Program-made: the position numbers and the translations under genes
Notes under the pieces: generated by a model
What the model saw: the letters and a program-made list of their open reading frames with translations, nothing else
Database searches by the model: none
What the model was told of the DNA's origin: nothing
In this document: positions 24,501 to 34,559 of the stretch, piece by piece
Layout: every line of letters begins with the position of its first letter
How positions within the stretch are numbered: the first letter of the stretch is position 1
NCBI RefSeq assembly: GCF_037975245.1
Contig: NC_092579.1
Coordinates: 15,572,178 to 15,636,177, forward strand
Length of the DNA: 64,000 nt
Reading direction: 5' to 3'
DNA from: Apostichopus japonicus
Lineage: Eukaryota; Echinodermata; Holothuroidea; Aspidochirotida; Stichopodidae

Positions 24501-27500
24501 GCTGTGTTTAAGTCACATTGTTATATATCCTGATTCGTAGTCCACCATCATCTATGTTTAAGGTACAATGTTATATGGTAATCGAGAGTATCGCATGTGA
24601 CATTTAATCTCAAAATACACTGAATTAAATTCCTGTTTTATCTTCTTTCCTTCTTGCAGAGGAAAGAAAGGTCCACCAAAACCGACCAGTTTTGAACCAG
24701 GTAAGTTTTGTCAAGTCCCAAATGGTAGCACAGAAAAGTTTAACACTATTTGTGAAATTGAGTTTTGGCTGTTACTTCGTCTGTGGTTTTGTCTCGTTTG
24801 ATTCAAGGTCACCGTAAGCAGAATTCTCTTGTCTCGGAGGTCAAAGAAGATCAAGTGGACCCAGAGACAGTCAGCTTCTTGTGCTGCACAACAGGACTGC
24901 TGAAATTAATGCAGGTAAATACTATAACATTGACTAGATTTATAAACTTATGGCAAAGTGAAGAAGCAAATGTGTGTATAAAATTGACAAAAGTTGTGCC
25001 TCGTAGCAGAACTCTTTGCTGCAAATTTTGCAAGACTTTACTTCATGTACTTATTTCATTACAACCGATGCACTCTTAACTCCCACAAAGTAAAATGTTT
25101 TGTTACTAGCGTCTTTGATTATAAGCTATAAGTTACATTTTGTGTTTACAATTCGGTGGTGTTTTTTGAAAGAGGGAGTGGTAGGTTGGTTTGAATTTAA
25201 ATTCTTTTCCTTTTAGTAGGAAATATATCACATAATGCTCTGTCTGTTATGGTTACTATTCATGAATTATTTATTGATTGGGGGAAATATTTATATATCT
25301 GTGGGTTAGTTAACTGAGAGAAAGCCTGATTAAAATAAAAAAAGATGATGGAGTTTTTTATCAATCTTTTTTTTTTATTCTGCAGAGTGAAGTACAACTA
25401 CTAAATGTTATCCTCATCAAAGATTTCCAGAATAAAGCTCTGAGTAAAATCATTGAAACACCTCTGGAGACCGTCCTTCGAATGGGAGACGTGAGTAATT
25501 GGGGTGTTTGGTGCTCTGTAGCTTTATTGATGTATATGTGTTCATTGTTGTATGAGGGTGTAGCATTGAAGAAAAGTAAAGAGAAAGGTATGACAATTAA
25601 AAGCCATGTTGTTTCAACTTCCACTTGGTTCAAAAAGTAGACTACTGTTAAAACAAAAAATATTGATTTAATATAAATACAATATACTATCTTTTTTGAA
25701 AATGTGATCTATATCTTATACTGGTGGCAATTTTTTTTTTTTTTCATAAACTCTTAGTTCTGAATAATTTTGAAAGTTCCAACAATGGAATACAATATGT
25801 CGACATGTGGTATTTAACTTCCACAGGGTTGAGAAAGTAAACACTGCTTCTGCTTTGTTGTAATATCTAGATCCTAACACTGAACAGGCTCATATTAAAG
25901 TGATCAGCAATTCAATAGGTACTTCTAACTCAGAAAGATAACATTTCATGTAAGGTCATGTTTTTATTGCTTGAATGATATCAAAATATGATGTCAAAAT
26001 TTCATTATCTGGAAGTTACATTTGCACCGTCTCGGCCTTCAGGTCAGGTTTAATTTGTTTTTTTATTTGTACACCCGGTATTCTCTCTTGGCAGAGCATC
26101 GTTCAAACAGCGAAGAGAGGTGTTAGCAAGCACGACTACACTGCCGTTCACGGGATCCTGCCAATTCTACGTTATCTCCTCGCTGTGGAGAAGGATTTTG
26201 ATGAGACATTGCAGGTATATGTGAAACTACTTCAGTTGTCACCATAGCAACAGAATTTTGTGTCTTTGTGTTTTGGTTTTATGGTAAATCCCATGAATGA
26301 AGTCAGTATATAGATAGATGAAATAGTTTTGGAAATCATTACAGGTATATATGATACTCCTCTGTCACCATGTTAGCAAACAGACTTCTGTTTCTTTGTT
26401 TGAGGTTAGGAGTAGATTCTTTCAGTGCAAGTCAATTTATCAATAGATAACAGAATTGTTCTGAAATTATTTCAGTAAGATAGAACTCCTCCAAATGTCA
26501 CTATAGCAACAGATTTATCTTCATTTGCATCAAACATTATAGTTTTTGTATCGATACAAGTAATATTATCCCTAGATTCCAATATCATTTCAAAATTCAT
26601 TTCAGGTACATTGGATGCTGCCAGTTGTCACCATAGCAACAGCCTTTAGTATCTGTCTGTGTCAAGCATTGTTGCTTCTCATAAACCTTATCAATCAGTT
26701 TGTCATAGATTACATTACAATTGCATATCTTCTTTTTGCTTTTCTCATACTTTTGTTTTACTTTATTTATATATAACTAGTATGAATAGAGAAAATGTCT
26801 TAAAGTTTAAGTGAGAGAGGGGAGCAGTGAAATATTGCCAGTTTAAAGCTTACGTATATTAATCTGTTATATTGCAGGGTACCACAGAGCAGGTGAGAGG
26901 AAAGTTTCCACAGCTGATCTCAGCTCTTGAGACCAATGGCGCGAAAGCTCTAGAAGAGTTCTTTGACTTTGTCAAGGTAACAGGTCACCGATCCGAATCT
27001 CGTAATAATTTTGCCTTTTCCATCGCTCCACCGTGTGGGACAGATAGAGCTCCCATAGGCAGCATGTTATATGTGCAACATAAACCGTTCCATCCATGGA
27101 ACCACCCAAAATGTAATATTAGTTCTTTTTGCATTAATGGAGTTTTTTTTGTGTATTGGTCAAAATTCCTCTGAAAAAATACAGCAAATATTCATATCTG
27201 CAATACATCAATAGAAGATGTATTTTTTTCTCTGCCACATTTGCATAGGAGGCTATTTGTTGTTTTAATTAGGCTTAATTATGAACTGAATGCAGTAGTC
27301 TTAATGAGAAGAAACCTCTGGTAGCATATGTACTGGAAAATATCGGCCCCATCTAAAATGAAAATGATTTCAAAGAATGTATTTCACTTTTAATAGGTTC
27401 AATGAAAGCGTGATCTGTTTAATTCAGCATTTGCATATGAAACTTCATAAAATCACAATTTGGATATTGACTACACAAAATTTAGAATGCAACAAAAATA

Positions 27501-30500
27501 CTATTTAATTATCTCCAGAAACTTGAAAGGTTACTTGAATGTTAATGTCCTCCATCTTTGCTCTCTCCCTTCAGAATGACCCAGACAAAGCTAATATGCC
27601 AAAGGATGGCACAGTTCATGAACTTACCAGTAATGTGAGTGTATCCTAGCTTTGCTGCCTTTCAAGATACATATTTCATTATGTGTTTACCTTAAATAAA
27701 AAACAAAAAATTGATGAATTCAATTAAAATGTGGTCAAACTTAGACATCATAGTTAAGATAACATTAATCCAATTGTTTATTATCAATTGTTGTTGTCAA
27801 TTTACTATGGACAAGATTCAAGTTTTTCCTGTACTTGACAAAATTTTAATTTTTACATTTTCAGTCCATCATTTACCTTGAGAGTATTAACGAGTATGTT
27901 GACACAGTAGCTGCCATGCTGTTACAGAGTGGTAAGTTTAGAATAGGAACTAGTACAGGGGTTTTCAATGGGGGGGGAAGGGGGAACTCCTGGGCCAAAT
28001 CCTGCCCGAGGAAGTTTTCAATCCAGCCCACAATCTTGTAGAAAATGGGTATGCTGCCCTTAAGGCTTTCGGCTTGAACAGCCTATACCCTGTACATTGT
28101 TGGATCTCTGTATATAATGAGAGTTTGGTTTCCTCCAACCAAAGTGTCTCTGGTCCCTTTAGAAGACTGATCGAAAAAAAAACAAAAGATGGTGTTGACA
28201 AAAGAACTGCCATGCTCTGTCATTTGCAATTTATCAAAAAATGATTTATATAGCGCCTACTATCCAAAGGTCAAGCTTTGTTAAGTGGGGCTTAGAGGCA
28301 AGAAAATGCTCTTGAGAACAGATAAGTCTTGAAGTATCTTTTAAGAAATGATATGAATGTTAGATAATGAATTATGAGATAAATCTGTTCCTGTCAGTAA
28401 CATTTAAAAATATAGAGAAGGCATCATGATACCCCCCGTAATTGACCGCTTAGTGAAATAAAATACTGAATAGAAACTGAAGGTATCGGGACTTTGGCAC
28501 TCATTCAATTAATTAGGCAAAAACATGAAAAATAGTAAATGTTATACATTTGTTCAAAATTTCCGAACCACCCCATGGGGCCCCCTAGACACCAGAGGCC
28601 CTGGTTCAATGAACCCCCTGAACTGTCTGTTTCTGCGCATCAGATCAAAATATCTCCATGTTCCCCTTTGTCATACATTTATACCAAAACAGACAAATAG
28701 CTTGAATATGTAAATTTTGCTATCACTTAAGTGTATGATTAGTGACAAGCAAATTCTGTGCTTTTTCACCAAAGTATATGAGATGAGATTTCAATGTGTA
28801 AACTCCTCCGTTGGTATCAGTTTTACCTTAATGGGATTTTGTTTTTATGAGTAAAAGCGCCAAGGTGTCACAATTTCATACCATATGGTTAAATGCTCTC
28901 TTTTTTTTAATTTAATTTAACTTTTTTTTTTATTCTTTTTTTTATCGTCTCTATTTTGTCTTTCAGTTGAGACCAGTTATCAATCCCGAAAAGATAAGAA
29001 CGTCCTCAAGAAGAGAGTAGCAGTATATTTAAGTAAGTCAACTCTTTCTTTTTCTCTTCAGGCATCTATACACGAAAAAGCTGCATTTTGAGTTTAAATT
29101 TCACAAATATCTGGTTGTACCATACAGAGTAGTTAATAATGGGATATGCCCGTCACTAAAGTAGATTTGCTGGAAATTTGGGGCATTCTTAGATCTTAAA
29201 CCGCATCAGTTTAGCATTTTGTATTGGGAAGATAACTGTGGTGGTAGTTTATTAATGCACCTGGCAACAGCAGAGTTAATGATGTTGCTGTAAAGGCCAG
29301 TGCAACATTAGTGTTGCTTTTTGGTATGAATTCAAAGGGGAAAAGAGCAGATATGAATTTGAATTTAGCCAAGAAATGTTTTGTCGCAAATGTCAATTTA
29401 TCTAACAAGTGGCTAAATGTGTGGTATTCTATGCCTGTTCTAGGTTTGAAAAGCTCAAACAAAAATAACTCTACAAGCTGTCCTAACCGAACTTTTTCTC
29501 AGGTTAGTTTAATAATGGCCCCATGTTTTTTACGTCACAGGTGAAGTCCTCGGTGCTTTAGGTCTCAATCTGGTGCAGAAGGCCAAGACTTACTCAGACC
29601 AGTATTTGGGAGATGTCTTCCTTCTGAATAACTACCATTACATTCTCAAGTCTCTTCAAAGGTAAATGAATGAAGAGTCTGTTATATCTTTAAATTAAAT
29701 TGTTATTATGATAGAGATAGAGATACCCGTTGGAAGCCACCCGACGTGTAAGTTGTAATCCATAGGCCCTTGTGGGTTTCTCCCACATTTGTGGTCGCTT
29801 AAGCGTCGTAAAAATAACTGCTGATTATTATTATTATTATAGATGGCCCAACCATTATTTTGGGTCTACGACCCTTTTCTGGTGGACAGATCGAGTGTTG
29901 TATCTTTCCCATACTTCTGGTCAGTTTAGGATTTGAAATTATTTTGGCTTCTGATTGACAATCAACAATTATGACCGGAGAAAGTATTCTCATGAGATCT
30001 CTTCCCTGTAGCTCTTGCCGTAAAGTGAAACAAAACTGGCTGTGAACCCATCTCTCTATCCCCCTCCACCCCCTCTACCCCACCCCTCACTAGCACAGCC
30101 TTCCTGAAGATCAACAAATTGGTAATACCTCACATTGAAAACTCAGTTGCTTTGAAATTCATGAGAGGACTGCTTTGAGTTCTGTTCAAGGCTCTAAGTA
30201 CTGCAATGAATGGCTCTTAAGTCAAAATCATTGCTGTATTTTAAATTACTTGGTACATGAAATCATACACAGAAATCTAATGTTTGGTTTGGTTGATATA
30301 TATTTCTTGTAGGTCTGGGCTTATCCGACTGGTGCAGTTACACAATTCTGAAACTGAGAGCAGCTATGAGGCTATTATTGATGATCAAAAGAAGAAATAT
30401 AAAAAGAGGTATGTGTGGAGATATACAGTAAGACGCCTGTGTGTTGATATGCAATAAGAGGTATGTGTGGAAATATACAGTGAGAGGTATGTGTGGAGAT

Positions 30501-33500
30501 ATACATTGAGAGGTATGTGTGGAGATACATATTGAGAGGAATGTGTGGAGATATATATTGAGAGGTACGTGTGGAGATATACATTGAGAGGTATGTGTGG
30601 AGATATAAAATAAGATATTTGTGTGGAGATATACATCAAGAGGTATGTGTTGAGATATACATCAAGAGGTATGTGTGGAGATATACATTGAGAGGTATGT
30701 GTGGAGATATACATGGAGAGGTATATGTGGAGAAATACATCAAGAGGTATGTGTGGAGATATACATTGAGAGGTATGTGTGGAGATATACATTGAGAGGT
30801 ATGTGTGGAGATATAAAGTAAGATATATGTGTGGAGATATACATCAAGAGGTATGTGTGGACATATACATCAAGAGGTATGTGTGGAGATAAATATCAGG
30901 GGGTATGTGTTGAGATATACATTGAGAGGTATTTGTTGAGATATACATTGAGAGGTTTTTGTTGAGATATACATTGAGAGGTATGTGTGGAGATATACAT
31001 GGAGAGGTATATGTGGAGAAATACATCAAGAGGTATGTGTGGAGATATACATTGAGAGGTATGTGTGGAGATATACATTGAGAGGTATGTGTGGAGATAT
31101 AAAGTAAGATATATGTGTGGAGATATACATCAAGAGGTATGTGTGGACATATACATCAAGAGGTATGTGTGGAGATAAATATCAGGGGGTATGTGTTGAG
31201 ATATACATTGAGAGGTATTTGTTGAGATATACATTGAGAGGTTTTTGTTGAGATATACATTGAGAGGTATGTGTGGAGATAGAAAGTAAGGTATACGTGT
31301 GGAGATATACATCAAGAGGTATGTGTGGAGATAAACATCAGGAGGTATGTGTGGAGATATACATTGAGAGGTATGTGTGGAGAAATACATTGAGAGGTAT
31401 GTGTGGAGAAATACATTGAGAGGTATGTGTGGAGATATAAAGTAAGATATATGTGTGGAGATATACATCAAGAGGTATGTTTGGAGATATACATTGAGAG
31501 GTATGTGTGGAGATATACATTGAGAGGTATGTGTGGAGAAATACATTGAGAGGAATGTGTGGAGATATAAAGTAAGATATATGTGTGGAGGCATATATCA
31601 AGAGGTATGTGTGGAGATATACATCAAGAGGTATGTGTGGAGATCAACAGTTAGAGGTATGTTTGGAGATAAACATTGAGAGGTATGTGTGGAGATATAC
31701 AGTAAGAGGTATGTGTGGAGATATACATCAAGAGGTATGTGTTGAGATCAACAGTTAGAGGTTTGTTTGGATATAAACTGTTTATACTTCTGGTCACCTG
31801 GAAATGAGATCTTAGCAAATTTTGTGCATGATGAGAAAACATGTCTATGTATAGAATTTGCCGAATGGCTAGTTTTTCATTAAACTTTTTTGCCCTTTTA
31901 TTTCACAAGGATTGGAATAATATCTGAGGCTTATAGTCTCATTGGCGTGGAATTAGCATGGCTGAATTCCACTCAAGTAAATGAAGTGAAAACATTTTTT
32001 ACTCTTTTATCTCATTAGTATAAAATTTGTCATTCGTCTACTAGATACTTTCATGAAAATCGGACTTAAAAAAAATCATGCAATAATTCATGCAGCCTAT
32101 CGTTATGAATTATTAATATGTTTTTTGTTTGTTTTTTTAATCCAGTTGGAATAAAGTTTTAAACCACATCCTAGAGGGTTTTCATCCAAATGCAGCCCGA
32201 CCTGATCTTCCCGATGCATCTAAGATGAAGGATAAGGAGAGACATCAAATTAAGGAAAAATTCAAGGTAATTCCAAAATAATTGGGAAACCCCACCCCAC
32301 AGTACTGCATCTTAGCTGTACAAGAATCCTAGAATAATTCATAGTTTTTCAATCTTAAAGAGCGCCTTGTTTTTTTAATAATTAAGTCTTTGCTTGTAGC
32401 CTGTCATTCAATTATTTTTTGTGTCCCTTTCTGTCTTTCAGGGTTTCAATCAGGATTTTGAAGAGCTGTATAAGACACAGAAATGTTACGCCATTGCCGA
32501 CAGGCAGTTACGCGAGTTTATCAGGAGAGATAACAAGGAATTTATCATACCGCAGTACACCAAATTCTGGAATAGGTATGTGCAATGATCTCCAGTTTGG
32601 TAGTAATTGTATGTGTGTATGTATGTGTGTGTGTATGTATGTATTTCAGATCCTCCTGCAAGCAGGAACTTGCAAAGAAGCCTCATTGGCTTATCAAAGC
32701 TGCAAGCTGACCGAAGTCAGTCTCTTACAGTACATTCATATTTAACGTCCATGATTATGAATTGTTAATTGTCAACAACTCTGTAACTGGACGACATACA
32801 TTAATCTGGGAGTGACTTGAACCAGGGACCTTATGATTGAAAGGCACCGGCGTTAACCACTGAGCTAACACTCAAAGAATTACATATAATTATAGAAATA
32901 ATTTTGTAACTTTTTTATATCACGGTCAATCATTCATTACCACTCTCTTCAAGATAGCAATTTCGGTATCAACATAAAGTGTCTCACTGATAACAAATAA
33001 CCCATTTCTTGTTGCCTGACAATGCATGCATGTTTCTGTGTGAAAATTGAACACACATTTTAGTGTGCAAAACATATTTACCAATGGTTTTGTTCAGACG
33101 AAAAATTATGGAAAATCAAAAGAAAAAATCAGGTATTGGCATGAAAGCCTGTGCCTATAAATGTTTAGGGCGGAAAAAACCCCCCAAATTTGACACATAG
33201 TTTTGCAGCCTAGGTATATATTGTCATGCACAATACTGCCAGTATGGTTCGCTTCAGGAATGCACATTGTGAAATGTTTCCAAATCCCACCCTTTTTTTC
33301 ACAATTTTCAGACAAACATGTACAGAAGTATGTTTTATATATGTTATATCTCTTATTATGTAAAATGAAATCACGGTTTTCCACACCTAAATGTTTATGG
33401 AGTTGTTTGGAGCGTTAACTTACTGACGACAATAAAATCAAATTGCCATGGTATCCATCAAGTTTGCGGATGCATGATCAAATAAGTTTGCCATGGAGCT

Positions 33501-33787
33501 CTAAACATTGTTAATAGCATTTCTGGTCTAGGTTATGTGAATGTCTTAAGTCTTAACCATCATTCCTTTAGGCAAGCCTCTTTGCTTTGCTGGTTTTTTT
33601 TTACTTTTCAAGCTCCAGGTTTAATTGAGAACATTACAATATTCATCATCATTATTCATGTTTTTGTATTGTATTCTTTGTCAGATACATTCAGATAGAC
33701 TTTTCCAAGAATAAGGATAAATACATCAAATACCTCCCGTCAGATATTGAGAAGATGATGGACAAGTTCTTTGATGTCACAGCTTAG
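18572..33787 (+). CDS. EXOC7: Exocyst complex component 7 (Exo70), complete, 22 coding exons, 689 aa
   Basis: Exo70 is the exocyst subunit that binds PI(4,5)P2 and Rho-type GTPases and tethers secretory vesicles to the plasma membrane. Exons: 18572-18622, 19446-19511, 20022-20121, 20641-20725, 21616-21721, 22409-22526, 23194-23238, 23463-23656, 24316-24380, 24660-24700, 24808-24914, 25386-25490, 26095-26214, 26878-26976, 27575-27634, 27865-27931, 28967-29032, 29541-29661, 30313-30408, 32146-32266, 32442-32575 and 33685-33787. Phases join throughout to 2070 nt. The N-terminal coiled coil carries ENLDKSDQLTQNMVGILTSF. The helical rod carries EVARWLNEKGD, NMPKDGTVHELTSN, LLNNYHYILKSL and KEKFKGFNQDFEELYKTQK. 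The C-terminus KDKYIKYLPSDIEKMMDKFF keeps lysines that correspond to the phospholipid-binding patch. Residues 190-310 (exons 8-11) include the variable linker. Human isoforms are about 650-735 aa. Confidence 0.96.
20160..20183. repeat. Poly-G run in EXOC7 intron 3
   Basis: Seventeen G in a row follow TTTATTT. A second run of about 14 G lies at 20381-20394 in the same intron. Confidence 0.9.
20849..20924. repeat. TGATCATTTGA/TGATCATGTGA 11-bp repeat in EXOC7 intron 4
   Basis: Seven 11-bp units alternate TGATCATTTGA and TGATCATGTGA. Each contains the palindrome TGATCA, so the array can form several hairpins. Confidence 0.88.
23690..23960. repeat. Dispersed-repeat fragment with ATTTATATAGCGC terminus, EXOC7 intron 8
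   Basis: TCATTTATATAGCGCTAAAT is followed by ATCAAAGCGCCCTTCACAAA and then an A-rich stretch with repeated ACAATAGGAGGTTATTAAA units. The TATATAGCGC motif recurs at 28238-28250, which suggests two members of one non-autonomous family. I cannot name it. Confidence 0.55.
26190..26700 (+). repeat. 130-bp tandem repeat, 4 copies, starting at the EXOC7 exon 13 donor
   Basis: The exon 13 junction TTGCAG|GTATAT is followed by TTGTCACCATAGCAACAGA. The same CAG-GTA...TGTCACCATAGCAACAG order recurs with CAG ending at 26214, 26344, 26475 and 26605, giving spacings of 130, 131 and 130 bp. The copies are diverged and the third has lost one G of the donor. Confidence 0.8.
27955..28330. repeat. Dispersed-repeat remnants in EXOC7 intron 16
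   Basis: ACAGGGGTTTTCAATGGGGG resembles a hAT-type terminus (CAGNG start). It is followed at 28238 by TTTATATAGCGCCTACTATCC and AAGCTTTGTTAAGTGGGGCT. No coding sequence is seen. Assignment to a family is inference. Confidence 0.4.
29700..29850. repeat. Dispersed-repeat fragment ending in (ATT)n, EXOC7 intron 18
   Basis: GATAGAGATAGAGATACCCG, CCCTTGTGGGTTTCTCCCAC and CGCTTAAGCGTCG precede seven ATT units. This resembles the tail of a SINE. The family is not identified. Confidence 0.4.
30401..31770 (+). repeat. 26-bp minisatellite, about 50 units, beginning at the EXOC7 exon 19 donor
   Basis: The unit is AGAGGTATGTGTGGAGATAT plus ACATCA (or ACATTG). The first unit is the true exon 19 junction AAAAAGAG|GTATGTG at 30408. 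Nearly every unit repeats AGAG|GTATGTG, an excellent 5' splice site. A higher-order period of 286 bp (11 units) is visible: GTATGTGTGGACATATACAT at 30851 recurs at 31137. All six frames are open for long stretches, so ORFs here are artefacts. Confidence 0.96.
32637..32873 (-). repeat. tRNA-derived SINE, copy 1 (EXOC7 intron 21)
   Basis: On the minus strand it starts GAGTGTTAGCTCAGTGGTTA (A box TAGCTCAGTGG), has a B box GGTTCAAGTCA, then a body with GGACGTTAAATATGAATGTA and GACTTCGGTCAGCTTGC. It ends in a short GTAT/ATAC microsatellite. Copy 2 of the same family lies at 37536-37760. It begins about 60 bp after exon 21. Confidence 0.88.
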
Positions 33788-34500
33788 AGAAGAACAGAGT
33801 ATCTCATTGCATGCTGGGTAATGAACATTAGTCACAGAGTTGTGTGCAGAAGGTTACTTATATCCCAGCCAATGAGCTACATACAACCCGAAAAATGTTG
33901 AGAACATGATGGACAAGTTCTTTGTTGTAATATCTTAGAGACGAACAGAGTTGAAACTGTATCCCATTGCATGCTACGTAATGAACATTAGTCACAGAGT
34001 TGTGAAAAAGGTTACTTAGATTCCAGCCAATGAGCTACATACAACCCGGAAGATGTTGAGAAGATGATGGACAAGTTCTTTGTTGTAATATCTTAGAGAC
34101 GAACAGAGTTGAAACTTTATCTCATTGCATGCTGGGTAATGAACATTAGTCACAGATTTGTGAAAAAGGTCGCTTTGATTCCAGTCAATGAGCTACATAC
34201 AACCCGAAAGATGTTGAGAACATGATGGACAAGTTCTTTGTTGTAATATCTTAGAGACGAACAGAGTTGAAACTTTATCCCATTGCATGCTACGTAATGA
34301 ACATTAGTCACAGAGTTGTGTGCAGAAGGTTACTTATATTCCAGTCAATGAGCTACATACAACCCGGAAGATGTTGAGAAGATGATGGACAAGTTCTTTG
34401 ATGTAACAGCTTAGAGACAAACAGAGCTGAAACTTTACCCCATTGCATGCTGGGTAATGAACATTAGTCACAGAGTTGTGAAAAAGGTCACAACAATGTT
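33749..34500 (+). repeat. About 155-bp tandem repeat x 5 that starts inside the EXOC7 terminal coding exon
   Basis: Units start at 33749, 33900, 34058, 34216 and 34376 with GAGAA(G/C)ATGATGGACAAG. The first unit contains the last 13 codons and the TAG of EXOC7. The later copies carry the same stretch, which still ends in TAG, followed by CATTGCATGCTGGGTAATGA and GAGCTACATACAACCCG. The gene stops in unit 1, so copies 2-5 are 3' untranslated sequence. The poly(A) signal AATAAA lies at 34541-34546, just past the array. Confidence 0.93.
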
Positions 34501-34540
34501 CAAAAGGAATAATGAAAGTCAAGCCTTCTTGTATAATTCA

Positions 34541-34546
34541 AATAAA
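34541..34546 (+). terminator. Likely EXOC7 poly(A) signal
   Basis: AATAAA is the first canonical signal after the EXOC7 stop at 33787. It lies directly after the 155-bp repeat array. Confidence 0.55.
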
Positions 34547-34559
34547 GAAGAATATTTTG

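Noticed and set aside
30385-31601. Long minus-strand ORFs (up to 154 aa) rich in Tyr, Ile and Ser
   Set aside because: They are translations of the 26-bp minisatellite, which is open in many frames.
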